A DNA stretch of 64,000 nucleotides. Origin: Panaeolus papilionaceus (lineage: Eukaryota > Basidiomycota > Agaricomycetes > Agaricales). Both the position numbers and the translations under genes were made by a program. The notes beneath the pieces are model-generated. The model was not told the origin of the DNA. It searched no databases and was given only the letters and a program-made list of their open reading frames with translations. Positions 40,507 through 52,444 of this stretch are shown here, piece after piece (position 1 is the stretch's first letter; each line of letters opens with the position of its first letter). Location: assembly GCA_015501605.1 (NCBI GenBank), contig JADNRZ010000011.1, forward strand, positions 1 through 64,000, given 5' to 3'.

Positions 40507-42863
40507 TTAAGATTTAATCTTCATCCTACTACGAAGTGCCTTTAAGAAATTTAGAAAATGAGAACATACCCCCTTGAACATGAAGTATTGGGGTGTGTCG
40601 TTTCCCGTGGCAAGAAAGGGCGGATAAGAGGCGTCGCTCAGCCGATTAGAATGGGGATCGATGTCACACTGGGCATCGACACATCCTAGCGAAGCCACGC
40701 CTATTGTAGCTCGCAATACGCTTCCAGAAAACTCGTTTTCAGGATAAGGGTCGGAAAACACGTCCAACTGGTTAATCAGTCTGTCAAGTGTATGCTTGTT
40801 CTCCTCTAGCACACGACCTAGGATTTGTCTCAGTTCGGAGTCCTGCAGAGTAAATGATTGGTCAAGGTCGTGCTCTATCTGGTGTCTCTCGTGTAGGCTG
40901 TTGATAATGCGCTCCTTCAGATCATGTTGAAAATGCGGCATCCGTGGAATCCCTGTTAGGAAAGGGGGTCCCGTTGTCGGAAAAATGGTGATTTACAGAT
41001 ATGTGCATGTGAAGCTGATGGAAATATATTGGGTTATCAGCTTGTGCAGAGGGACATATTACCTGCTGATATGTGTCGTACCTGTTTTCAGATGTCCTGA
41101 TATGCAGAGAATGGACTGACCAGCGTCAAGCGTCGAGCGCACACGTAACATACATTCCCATATCCCTATCATAATGGCACACGTAATTTGTAGCCATTAC
41201 ATTGCCTTACGACCTTGATGCTTTCAATCATAGCTATCGGTCCCTCATAACCTTAACAATCCATGACTGAAAGCCGCCCCACGGCGCCCCACACATAGCT
41301 CCACACTCCATGAAGGGTCGACGGCTCGCTCATCCTATATAGGACGCAGAGTTTGCTCGCTTTCAAGTTCATTGAACCTTTCTTCTAAACCCTGATCACA
41401 TTACTATTGCCCATGAATAGCTCCTGTGCTTGAAAAGCGATATGTAACTTAATATGTAAGTCAGAGTAGGTGAACTTACTCATACTCAACATCCATCTCA
41501 GCTGTACCCTCAATCTAAGACGTGTTCAAGACTTTGAGTCGGTCACCTGCAGGTGAGTTTGAGTATCTTTATAGGACACCTATCACTGCCATTGCCATTG
41601 CTACCCTGTAACGATTTACTATGTCATGCATCTTAACTGGTGAGTTTGGAAGTAATTAATTTAGGTTGTCATTGGTAGGCCGCTAGTCTCATTTGCATGT
41701 CATGGAATGCCAAACAGGAAGGTCAACTAGAAGGGTTATTGGTTTCACATAGCTCTTAGCCATCGTCGTTCATGTATAAATTACTTGTAAAAACTCTTAA
41801 TATCATTTGTGTTACTTATCATGATTCACTAAACCATTGCTGGCGGCTTGTGGCCTGCATCTAAGTATCTGCAGCAGAGGGTCAATGCTGTTCCTATTTG
41901 CAATCTTACACCTATAGGCGCGTTCTTACAGTGAAGACGTCGATCAGCTTTATCTGTAAGACTCACCCATATCTTCTAATGCAACCACACTTCTGCCATG
42001 CATGGCCAATAACAGATGTTACATTTATACGCACGTTCTTACGTTGACAGGTGTACCGAAATGCTGATGAACATATACGCGCTGAAAACTGGAGTATTTG
42101 CGCGAATATGCGTTTCACGATTTTTCCGACAGTCCAGGTCCTTTCAGCGCACAGAATACCGAGTGCTGAACGCTTAGAGTTCACAAACTTTGTTATCGTG
42201 CTTCCTCCGTGTATGAAGTCCTAAAATTATTCAGTAATACTAGACAACGATATTTGATGGAAATCACCTTCAAAATCTCGTTCTCAAGCTGACGATAATT
42301 CGTTAAAGCGCGTTGTGATAATCGGTCGTTGCATACTGTATCACACATAGTGGTAACGAATGTGATGTACCCAAGACTGTATGTGGGTTTCAAGAATTCC
42401 TTGAGCATACTGATCGTTCGGCGCTTGCTGCCTGGGAGTCTTGTGTCCGTCACTGGGACGAGGTACAATATTCTGTCGTAGTAGGGGAGACTTAAATTTA
42501 TCTTTAGCGACTAAACGAAGGCATTATACTATGACGGAGACTCACGAATTGCATTCCAACCACGCTTTCACCGAGTTCATAATTTCAAGCTCTGAAATTT
42601 TGGAATCGGAGAACCCAGGTGAATCTATCAGGTATATAGGTTGAGGCCGCTGTGCGTCGTGAAATACATTCACGAGCCTATACGCTATTACGTCCTTTGT
42701 ATAACTATCGAGCTGGTTCCTGGAGATCGAGAGTGCCTGTGATCCGCCTGACAGAGCCTTGATGAACCAAATATACATTCATCGTCTTCAGATGGAAATT
42801 GTTGGGTGAAGGGTTGGAAGGACTCTCACGTTGCTTTTACCAGCCCCGGTTGGTCCCATAATA
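40507..42863 (-). pseudogene. AIG1-like P-loop gene disrupted by a transposon
   Basis: Paralogue of the gene at 12965. The Walker A exon (42863-42830, 34 nt, IMGPTGAGKSN) has the same size and phase as in the intact copy. The next exon (about 42769-42546) carries LIDSPGFSDSK, a normal G3 motif, where the intact copy has DNLGF. A further exon (about 42465-42270) holds YLVPVTDTRL and ITFVTTMCD. After a short exon ending ..CAERTWT at 42131 the 1.15-kb element at 40976-42130 begins, and the reading frame resumes at 40975 (TGIPRMPHFQHDLKERI) to the stop at 40507. The acceptor before the G3 exon has changed from AG to GG relative to the paralogue, though an AG nine bases later is in frame. The first exon upstream of Walker A was not identified with confidence. 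Confidence 0.72.
40976..42130 (+). mobile_element. Non-autonomous DNA transposon, copy 2 (1,155 bp)
   Basis: Same GTCGGAAAAAT..ATTTTTCCGAC ends and nearly the same interior as the copy at 3871-5016, differing by scattered substitutions and small indels. It sits inside the coding sequence of a P-loop gene. The flanks (CCCGTT on the left, AGTCCA on the right) show no target duplication, unlike copy 1, so the site has been altered since insertion or one flank was lost. Confidence 0.88.
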
Positions 42864-43579
42864 CTTAACAGAACACGTATCAGATGGCCGTTACTTGTTG
42901 GGAGAAAGTTCAAACCCTTACAGAACCCTCCACGAATTCTCTGGGATGTTCGTAGACACAGGTTGAATACAAAGGTCGCCCGTAATACTGAGACTCGTAC
43001 AGCTCATCAATGCGGGTGAGTCGAAGGAGAAACTTGAGACAGGGCTGTGAGAGACACGGGGATGTTAGAGAACCCAAGTTGCGTCACAAAATGTGCGATT
43101 TGTTGTTTATATACATATAGTTGGAGAAAATTCTGAACGAGATTTGACGTGATCATGATGGGCTGTGAAGTGGAGGTCCGCTATTCTAATACCTTCAAAA
43201 TTTCTGTCTTTTCTACGCTAAGAGCCTAACCGTGACCGCTTCTGAAAAACGGGGAGACCGAACAGGAAATGGGCCGCATGTATTGAAGTCGGGCACTATA
43301 CCCTTTGACTAAATATCAAATCTATTCGGCACGTACTTTCTTATGATTATAAACGACCGATGTGCAGATATACTACGATGTGATGCAGTGTTATCAAGCC
43401 TCTAACGCACGAAGGCGAAGGCAGTACTGAAATTGCTACCTACATCCCTGTTCAACTAAGCCTTCCGAAGATGCGAAGTCACCATATCATTCATTTCGCA
43501 TGAATGATTCCATGCACCTGTTTGACTAAGTAAAAACCAACTTAACCCCTTTCAGCGGGGCAACTAGAAAACGCCGTGC
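42864..43579. other. Upstream of disrupted P-loop gene
   Basis: Should hold the first exon and promoter of the disrupted gene. I could not place the start codon. Nothing else recognised. Confidence 0.4.
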
Positions 43580-44200
43580 AAAGACGTGCGCTGCCGTTGA
43601 TGTGCGCGCGACGTTCTCAAGTGTGAAAACAAAACACCTGATGACCGGAGTGAGGTCAATGTCGCAGAGGGCGCTCTGAGGGTGCGGGTTGGTGTTTCCG
43701 TAGTAACTAGTCCTTCGTAACGAGTAAATAAAACAATATTTGAAGCCGACGACGCTTCCTGAGACTGAGACGAGAGACTGAGACACTACGTTTAAAAATG
43801 GGCCAAAAGTAAGCTGCCTTATTTCCACGAAGGCTCCTGAATTAAGTACAAATGAAAAATGAACTAAAATACCGACTACGGGGGGGTTCGAAACGAAACA
43901 AGAAAGCGCCAATGCGCACAAGACAGGGTTTGAAACAAAGGAGTATCCTAAAAGAGTTTGCAAGGAGGGGGTGAAGTGAGGGGAGAGGGAAGTTGAACGA
44001 CGAAAGGAGAAGAAATGATAAATAAATGATGAAATAAACAAAATTTAAAAGTCCGTATGCATTGGGAGGTGTGCTGTTGCGAGGTGCAGCGCCAGTCGCT
44101 AATCCCGTTTGGTGCTTGTTCGACTTATAGTAGTGATGAGGCGAAGCTTGTATTGATAAATACGCGCCTGTGGCGGGATGATGATGACCGGGGATGTGTA
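43580..44200 (-). repeat. Dispersed repeat R2, copy 1
   Basis: About 0.6 kb that recurs at 44600-44990 (plus, partial) and 53870-54500 (plus). Landmarks are CATACGGACTT, CCTTTGTT near TTCGAACCCCCCGTAGTC, then AGGAAGCGTCGT, ACGGAAACACC and GCACCCTCAGAGCG. Long open frames cross it but are not conserved between copies. It could be a solo LTR or other repeat end; no TG..CA termini or target duplications were identified. Confidence 0.75.
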
Positions 44201-44289
44201 AGCGATGGCGCGCGGAATGCATGAGCGTGCGTGATGCTGAAATGCGAAAATAGTGCGTTTACGGGTGTAGGTGAGCGCGCTGCTGATCA

Positions 44290-44599
44290 CCGTGAACTCA
44301 CTACCATGTCCCACAGCGAATTTCATGGCTTTGCAGGGCTTTGAACGGCTCTTCACTTGAGCACACAGTAGCACGGTAGTGAATCAATAGGTGGCACACT
44401 ATTGGAGCGACTAGCTTTCGACGGCTCTGTATGTCTGGGATACGGTAGGGACAAGGCTCATCACGGTTGACCACGACAGGGACACGGCTTTGCACGTCCT
44501 TGCATGGCTCTTCACGTCCTTGCACGGTTTTCGGTGTTTTCAGCACGGCAGTGGCACGCCACTCACGGTACACTACACGGTACTTGCCAGGCATTTTAA
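44290..44599. repeat. GCACGG-type short repeat cluster 1
   Basis: Between the two inverted R2 copies, units of GCACGG, TCACGG or GGCACGC recur every 10-25 bases (for example about 44480-44590). They are less regular than in cluster 2 at 45075. Confidence 0.6.
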
Positions 44600-44990
44600 C
44601 TCGTTTATTTCATCACTCTACTCGTCACTTCTCCCCCTTTTGTTGTTCAAATCCTGGCTCTCCCCTCTGCCTATGATCATTTCAGGTCGTTTCTTTTATT
44701 TCGAACAATTTTTTATGTACCTTGGCGCTTTCTTATTTTGGTTTTGAACCCCATAGTTAGTAGTTTAGCTCATTTCGCTTTGTACTTCAGCTTTGCGAAA
44801 TAGACTAGGTTACTTTATGATTTTGAACTGTTGAACCTGAGTAATTCGTCTCAGTCTTAGGAAGCTTCATTTGCTTCAGTTTGAAATTTATTCTATCATT
44901 AAAAAGGCCTCGTCAACTAAGGAAACACCCACATGCACCCTCAGAGCGGCCACAGTGACAGTGACCTCACATCGGTCATTGAGTATGTAG
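44600..44990 (+). repeat. Dispersed repeat R2, copy 2 (partial)
   Basis: Matches R2 from the TTTATTTCATCA landmark to GCACCCTCAGAGCG but in the orientation opposite to copy 1, so the two form a divergent pair around repeat cluster 1. Confidence 0.7.
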
Positions 44991-45074
44991 TTTCACATCC
45001 ACATCAACAATCGAAGTGATTGTCGACTTACACGGCATTGCGGTATTTCTCGTTCACAGGAACTCCACTAAATT

Positions 45075-45225
45075 TCGCGCACGGTTGTGCATGGTACATA
45101 CACAGTTCACGCACGGTTATGCACGGCTCGCTCACGGCCCCACACGGCTCTGCACGGCTTTACTATGACCTTGCACGGTAATGCACGGTCGCGCACGGCC
45201 GTGTGCGACTTTGTACGGCGTTTTA
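45075..45225. repeat. GCACGG-type short repeat cluster 2
   Basis: Nine or so units of (G)CACGG in about 140 bases, spaced mostly 8-13 nt, for example GCACGGTTATGCACGGCTCG. The cluster is not a multiple of a fixed period and has no coding feature. Confidence 0.75.
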
Positions 45226-45707
45226 CCTATGCCCCTTTCAGCGCCTTGAGAGAATCATTCCGCCGTTTGCACCCCCACCTAGATTCTAAATAATGATATG
45301 GTAAACACACCAAGCTACATGATATTGTAAATCAATAATGTGCCAGTCCGATGCTACGTTTGATAGTCCAATGAGAAAAATGCAATGCGTTTAAAAAAGC
45401 CACATCCAACGGAGCAAAAACGCCCATAAAAATGAAAAGACCTTCCAAACTGATCCTAGTCCGATTCACAGGACGAACACTGTCGTCCAAAACTTGTGCG
45501 AGTGTCTCTCTCTCTCAACGACCGTCCAAGATGGCATTCAACGCCAGGGATTACAGCCCCCACGTCCCCGACCCATTCTATGACAGAGGTCATCGTCAGC
45601 CCCACCATTCAAATATACAATGGAAGTTACAGATTCCAAGTTCCAGGAGTGCGCAATCCGCCGCTTCAACACGACACGAACCCAAAAAAATCAGAAAGAT
45701 CAATAGT

Positions 45708-46593
45708 TCAACTCACAGATTTATCACCCCTCTTCGCCTCCGAATACACAACCGCCAAAATCAGAAACACTTCATCGTTCAACAACGCCTTTCGCGATAG
45801 CTTCAGAGTCACAGGTTTCGTAGGCCCAAAGAGTTTAGGGCGGTACGGAACTGTGAAGAGGCCCGCGAGGGTGGGGGCGGGAGTCGTAGCGGGGACGGGG
45901 GTCGAGGTAGGTGACGCGTTGGAGGTAGACGGTGTGGTGGTGGTGGTGGTGATCTGTGCGGGGAGGGATGAACGACGTGAGGGGGTTAGCGTGGTTAAAC
46001 GAAGGAGAAGAGCAGCAGAGAAGGTTACCTGCCAACCCTCGTCTTCGTGTTCGAAAAGGTATTCCTCACGATCCGGTCCCCACCTCCACAGACGGGTTTT
46101 TCTATCAACAGAGTCAGACCGCACATTCTAGCGCATACACCCACCAAAAGACGAGAGAAAACCACAAAACTCACCCCTTCTTCATAACCCACCCCGGTAC
46201 CTTCCTCCTCACCTCCGCAATCTTCTTCCTCTGGCCACCCACATCAATCGTCTTATTCCTCCAATTAATCATCCCCACAATAGCCCCCTTGCCCCTCGTA
46301 CCCCCCCTCGCACTGCCCATCCGCCCACTCATCCCCCACCCCGTTTCATACTGCTGAACCTTACTCTCCCCACTTCCACTCTTCTTCATGCCGCGCGAGT
46401 TGGCACCGTTGCCGGCGACTAACGAGGAACCTAAGCTGGGCGTGCTCATAACGGGGTTGACATCGCGGAGGTAGGTATACGTGCGTCCCCAGATGGTTTG
46501 TTCTGTTGTGAGCGTGTAGATCGGCAACGAGTCGTGCGTAGTGAGGAGCTGTGCGGAGAGGACGTTGGATTTGTTGTTAAAGGTGACTTCCAT
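45708..46593 (-). CDS. DUF6593 domain protein
   Basis: Exons: 46593-46175, 46101-46029 and 45953-45708 give 245 aa. This is the most typical family member here: it starts MEVTFNNKSNVLSAQLLTTH, then YTYLRDVNPV, GAIVGMINWRNKTIDVGGQ, RKKIAEVRRK, RLWRWGPDREEYLFEHEDEG and, after a Thr/Pro linker, LLNDEVFLILAVVYSEAKRG, the order seen in DUF6593 proteins of mushrooms. The acceptor at 46102 was chosen over an upstream TAG because only it keeps the frame into RLWRW. Intron 2 (46028-45954) is 75 nt with no stop, so its retention would add 25 residues. Function unknown. A broken relative lies at 61856. Confidence 0.8.
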
Positions 46594-47744
46594 GGCGCTG
46601 AGAAGACACTGGGAGGAAGGTAGGGGGTCGCAGTATATGTTGAATCAAGGAATGTTAGGCCGATGGTGGAGACGAGGTGGGTGTCGAAACGTCGAGGAAT
46701 GATTTCAAGTGTCGAGCTGGGCGTGAACGACCTAATGGATGCTGGCGATGAAGTGAATATTCTCTCGAAGTCGACTTTAGCGATGAACGCTTAAACGCGG
46801 ACGTCGCGAATGAAAACACACTTGCGTGGTCAAAGACAACAAGGGATAGTTGATGACGGTCTTGATGCGCGAGGTTATATGCGATGAAGCTTGAGGTAAA
46901 GGAGCGTGGAGAAAGTTGAGTTATGAAAAAGAAGCGTTATATTACGAGTCTATATGACCTGGTGAAATGGAAGTCAGAGTGAAGAAAAGGGTGTCCGGGT
47001 ATGGAAGCGTTGAGGGTACGTACAAGCCAAATAAAGGGCAGAACGACAGCGACGAGTACGCAGAGTCGAGTTTATGAGTCTCTGAACAGATATAAAGAAT
47101 GTATACTGAATTGGATTGGTTGTATCTCAATAACACTACGGGCAAAGTGAAGTCTGTTTTCACACGTCCGAGGCTTGTCCGTTCCGCGTCTGTGCGATGT
47201 CTTGTTTTGCATTTAAACTCAGCTGATGAACCAGCCTGAATTCATGCAATGGTTTGTTCGGCTCTGGTTCATCCACTGAAAATCAATTTGAACCATTTTT
47301 GAGTTAGACGTTATCTGAATAGTTGACGATTATATGATTAGATGTCCATTAAGTAGATAGTACATGATCATGATAAATGCTGAGAATGACAAGATAATTG
47401 CAGGATACAGGACAATGATGCAGAGAAAGCACGCTAGAGAAAACGGAGGCAATATTAAATGCTACAAAAATTGCGAAACATAATAAAATTTTTATAAAAG
47501 CAATGCAATGTTTAATGGAAATACTCGGACGCAAAAAATGTGGTTGTCTTTCGGATGGTACGGCACTGTGAATCTGGGCCTGCTCGCAATATTGACTGCC
47601 ACTGCGTGGAGCTCAGTGGAAGAGCATTCCCTAATTCAACATCCCTTTTCCGGGTTTGGTACCACACTTCATTGGCTTCGGACCAATATCCCACATTCAT
47701 GCCGCACGCATTAGGTTTTTGCCAGAGACTTTGAGGAGGCCACC
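46594..47744. other. Intergenic, nothing recognised
   Basis: Promoter side of the DUF6593 gene, then AT-rich DNA with short open frames only. Confidence 0.5.
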
Positions 47745-48186
47745 ATGACTCGCGTGAGTTCTGCGTCCCTTTACCTAGGATAATTAATAACAGATCAGAA
47801 CAGACAAAAACAACAATTACATACTGGTATACACCCTGTACATCCCACAGATGATATCAAGCTCATTTTTCACTTTACTTTTTCAGAACGATAACTGGGC
47901 CCAAAGAGACGATCGCAACGAGGAGTGGCATCCTATGATCGTTATTGGGGTACAGGAAGCTGCGTGTGAGGTGTTCGTCTGTTCGCGTCACTTAAACCGG
48001 GATTTAGGAGCGAAGTCGGGCTACGCGAACGACTATTGCATCAGAAGCGACGGTCTTTTTCAAGAAATTCCAGGAGTTGATAAGTACGGTCGTCCAAAAA
48101 CGTTGGAGACGAAGGTGGCTCTTGGGACGCGTTTTTGCATACCCTCCCTGTTGCTTTTTCCGACAGACCCAGATCGCGCTGGCTAG
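47745..48186 (+). CDS. Small two-exon protein, function unknown
   Basis: Exons 47745-47753 and 47887-48186 give 102 aa (MTRNDNWAQRDDRNEEWHPM.., ending TDPDRAG). The start codon has an ideal context (GCCACCATGA). The donor GTGAGT directly after the third codon and an acceptor with a long T-rich tract (TTTTTCAG) support the join; phase 0. The product has no signal peptide or membrane segment. It has a hydrophobic strand (MIVIGVQEAACEVFVC) and charged ends, and four Cys without a recognisable motif. I do not recognise the family. It could be a single conserved small protein or the last exons of a larger gene. Confidence 0.5.
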
Positions 48187-49827
48187 ATTACATTTTGCTG
48201 GTCTTCAACGCCTCTGGCACGATGCTAGGTATTTCGGCACTCATGTCTAATCCTGTGGTATAGTCCTATAGCTTTTTTTCAACATTTATTTGGGTTTTAT
48301 TCCCCTGTTCATATTCGTGTTTAACTGCTTTTTATCCTACCATTTTACTGTTGCATAACATGCATTTTCTATTCTATCTTGACACCATTTTTGAAACCTT
48401 AACACCCCTCGCCATTTTGACAATATACAGCTTAATCATGGAGTGAGCTCTAGTTCAAACTGGTTCGATTTCGATGCACTTATGAAGTGAACTACTCTAC
48501 AAATCCGGAAACAAACCCAGCAGTTCATCAGCTGGGTTTGAATACGAAAACAAGACATGCCCCGGACGTGGGACAAGACAACCCGTGGACGCGTGAAAAC
48601 AGACCTCGCTTTGCCCGTCGTGTAAGCACGCAAGGCGATATGGGGGAGAGAAACATACGAGTAAAGAGAGCTTCAAGCGGACTAACGAACTCTGACGTGG
48701 AGCCACAGAACGAGCTGAACCCCTCAAATCCCCACCCGCGACGTAGACGTAGATGTCAAGTTGGAAAACTCGGCTTGCGTATCGGAGACCCTGTCTGATA
48801 CGAAACAGTATATCAGATGACGAATTGTCAAATAATCACGGTGATAATACACACCAAAACCCAATCCGCGACGTTGATTGAACCTCTAACTCCACTCCTT
48901 GTCAACGCACGAAAAGCGTTCCTAAAAACTGGTCAGCTGTAAACTCACGATGAACTGAAGAATAATATGCAAGTCGTAAGAAGATGATTCAGGTGACCCT
49001 CACCTCAACTCCGACTCCGATGTCCACCAGTCAGGGCAAGCGGAGAATGTAACGCAGTGATGACGAAGGGTAAATGTAGACCCCTGGGCCCTTGCTCCTT
49101 CACGTTTCACTTTTCACTTTTTCTCCCCTACTTCCTTGTCACCGCCAAAAAAAATCCTCGTCGTAGGCGAGTGGTGGATAGCTCTGAGGTAGAGGGTTGG
49201 AGAAGACTAATCTGAATCGCCACGTTTCAGCTAACTGCGTTGCAGGAAAAGGAAGGAAAGGAAGGCAGAGAGATAACAAGGGAGATGAAGATTGAGAAGA
49301 GTGGCTGACTGTCACATTCACGCGTCATCTCGTGGTGATATACTTCACCGCGAAGCAGGGGTTCCGATCGTTGAATCTAGCCTAGAGGTTTCTGCTTTGG
49401 CCACAGTGAATTGGTGTTCTTCATTGCGCTGTGGCGCAGTTTTTTGTTGTGTAGATAAAAGCAGGTTAAGCGTATTGTTCTCATGATTTCAATGCGTCGA
49501 ATTCAGTAGACAGCGTTACGAGGACAGGGTGTTAGACGAGAATGGTTCATAAGAACAAGGAATGGCCCGCCGGGGGTTTGGCTACAGAATTGGATGACAA
49601 CATTGATCCGGATGCGGCAACAGCCGATTCAGATAGCTCTCATGCCGTGATCAACGAGCTCTCGACTCATATGTACCCGACCTTGTGAGGATACAACAAC
49701 TCTACAGAACCAATTTGCTGATATTCATCATAGAAAGGATTATTGAAATAAATATCAATCCCGTTTAGAGTCGCTCCGTCAGTGCTCAGGCTCAAGTCGA
49801 AACATTGGCTTCCATGAAGGGCAGCCA
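48187..49827. other. Intergenic, nothing recognised
   Basis: About 1.6 kb with short open frames only. Its right end abuts the conserved upstream block of F-box gene B. Confidence 0.5.
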
Positions 49828-49910
49828 CCGTGGGAGATCTGACAAACATCAATCAATCAAACATGAATCAATCAGCTAACACATTCGACCTGCATTCGAC
49901 CAACTCAGTG
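49828..49910 (+). promoter_or_regulatory. Conserved block upstream of F-box gene B
   Basis: ACCGTGGGAGATCTGACAAA and the following bases match the blocks before F-box genes A and C and the deleted copy. Sequence further upstream is not shared with A and C. Confidence 0.5.
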
Positions 49911-51858
49911 ATGACCGCCCTCATTCTTTCCCTCTCTGATGATTTGATAATCGAAATTCTCCGTCTGCTTCATTACCCCTGTCTCGTGAAAATCTCAGAG
50001 GTAACTTCCTGCCTGAACGAACGAGGTTCCATACTCACTCCTCCAACACTATAGACATGTCGAACCTTGTATCAGGTCATCAGGAGATCCTCGTTACTGC
50101 AACTGATAGTAAACTTAGGGAAGGATGGTTTGATTTGCATGCGACCAGATCTCGACAGTAATGATGTGATGTCCGCACTCGAAGATTTGCGTCGCAGATG
50201 GGACACCCTGGATTGGAAACCTGCCATAACTTCATCTTACACGGGTCCTTTTTCTGGCTTCAATGTCACTTATGAAAGTGGTATATTCGTCTCAATGCAA
50301 CACCACAGTAGCGGCACTAGGATAGTGTGGTTGGATATGGCCGATTTTACTCACAGATCAGTGGATCTGCCTTATTGGGATCAACCAACGTGCCTCGCCA
50401 CGGATCCGGGTCAGGATTTACTCGTCTGGACTGAGTTTCGTGGTGATAGGTTTGTTTTTCCTTTCTCTGTGCATCCCACCTATTTAGACCAACCAGTGTC
50501 AACTTCTGGGACAGTACAAAATGGGAGACCTATCTGCACTTCGTAGAGCTAGGCACAGCAGGAGCTCATCCAGGCGCACGCCTCCGAAGTCTTAAGCCGG
50601 ACGGACCGGCACTCGACGGGAGGGTCATAAACGACATGGCTCAACTTGATCTCATGTATATCGGGATCATAGATAGGGCCGTGGTCTGGCGCATACACCA
50701 TTATGGTCCGCAGGGGTACTACTCGCAGGTTATGATTTTCAACTGGCAGCTTGGTGTCTGCGTATATGTGCGTGTTCTTTACATAATAACAGATACGGAT
50801 GACACTTGGGTTATTGACGAATAATTAGGACTCTGCGAGAGAATTCATAGAACAACAATTCGATAACTTTCGATTGATTAGTGACACGGTATACATTGTC
50901 ACGAGCAAAGACCATAGCGACTGTGGAGAGCTTCGGGTGTATACGTTCAATATTACCCCCAGTTCCAATGTGCAAGAACATGCTCGCTTGCGATGCGTTC
51001 TTGTGCTGCCTCACCATCTCCCTAACATCGACATGGAGTATATGTATATTGACTACAAACACAGATCACCAGGTAGATCACGGCACACCGACGATACATT
51101 TTCCTGCGAGTCTGACGAACAGCTGCTGCTTTTGAGGATATGTTACCACCAAAATTCTTGTAAGGATGGTGCCAGCGCGGGATTTCCCCCCATCCATCGG
51201 TTTTTCTATAAGCTGGTGATACCAACACGTGTCATTCATCGATTTGTACGGGAGGCAGTCGCGATGGATGCTCAGCTGTATGTTCCTTGGAAGAGCTGGG
51301 GAACTTGTTTAACGCGACTCTTGACAGGTGACGATGCCAAGGAGGGCGAATCCCGGTGAGCTATTGTCGCCTACAACCGTATCGTATCGCTCATGCAGCA
51401 AAACGGTACTACATAGCGCTTTAGTTGGGCAGAAAATCTTTGGAGTTGTCGAACGTCCCGACGACGACGACTACCCAGTCCAATACTCATGGTACCTCAG
51501 AATCCTCGACTTCAGCCGTCGCCAGAAGGAATCAACATCTACGGAAACGACAAAGGTTCGCTATCGTGGCTCTAATGACCCAACATGTGTCGTTGCGGGA
51601 CGTAGTTCCCCATTTACTGAAGACGTCGTGACGGCTCTTCCATACTATGAGATGATGCGGCCTGTGCCAGATCTGGAGCTTGAGACTCAGATATCTTGGA
51701 AATTCGATCAAAATGCATTCATTGGAGTAGAGGTAGGCATTTGCAACGCTATCTGATATGTTTGAGTTTACTGATATAAGGAACAATTACAGACTATCGT
51801 AGACAACAGTGCGGATGACACTCTCACGACAACAAATTTTACGACGTACAGATTTTAA
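49911..51858 (+). CDS. F-box protein B
   Basis: Paralogue of A and C. Exons: 49911-50000, 50055-50449, 50488-50767, 50829-51355, 51399-51732 and 51793-51858; 563 aa. F-box SLSDDLIIEILRLLHYPCL, then KISE-TCRTLYQVI; conserved FNWQLGVCVYV; C-terminus NFTTYRF. It keeps the 43-nt intron (51356-51398) that is exonised in A, and without this intron the frame stops at 51358. The intron at 50450-50487 is only 38 nt, shorter than the 51 nt in A and C and near or below the practical minimum; if it is not spliced the protein ends at 50546. B is the most diverged of the three, including CESDEQLLLL and KDGASAG segments. Likely role as in A; functionality is uncertain because of the short intron. Confidence 0.7.
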
Positions 51859-52220
51859 TTCCAGCCGTAGAGTAACATGACTTCATTACCATTATATTTT
51901 GTGTAGATTTTCAAAATTTATCAGACAAGTCAGGGTTTCAGTACTGACAACGACATCAGGCTGCAATGTGGAAGGAGCGAATGTGTTCGGCGTAAACGAA
52001 ATAATCTATCTTCTTTCAATCCTGTCATCACGATTTCTGATCTCGTCACCTAATGACACCATAGCACAGTCTACACCGAGTGCGTCGACACTCGCCGCTA
52101 CATTTCCCTTTTGCTTTTTCGCCCTGTCCTGAAACATTATAGCCTTTCATTTGTGTATTTCAACATAATTAAATCATACAATTCTCGACTTGCGGCTGCT
52201 TCTTTGACGTTCGTACGGAT

Positions 52221-52444
52221 CGTGGGAGGTTTGCCAAACATCAACCAGTCAAACATGTCAGGTTGAACCAACGCCTCAATCGTGTTGACGTTGGAAATAT
52301 GATAACAATTTCTTCATTGGTGTAGAGGTACGTGTTTACGACATCATCTCATTAGTTTGAATTAATCATCATCGATAGACTGTCGAAGACAACAATGCTG
52401 ATGACACTCTCATAACCTCAAATTTGACGACCTACAGATTTTAA
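52221..52444 (+). pseudogene. F-box gene remnant with large internal deletion
   Basis: The upstream block (CGTGGGAGGTTTGCCAAACA) is joined within about 60 bp to the last codons of the long exon (WKYDNNFFIGVE), followed by a proper intron and the final exon ending NLTTYRF at 52444. About 1.7 kb covering the F-box and most of the body is gone. Located 360 bp downstream of gene B in the same orientation, so it is probably a former tandem copy. Confidence 0.8.

Noticed and set aside
43526..44041. 171-codon open frame on the minus strand with hydrophobic stretches
   Set aside because: It lies inside repeat R2, starts from a pyrimidine-rich region and is broken in the other copies.
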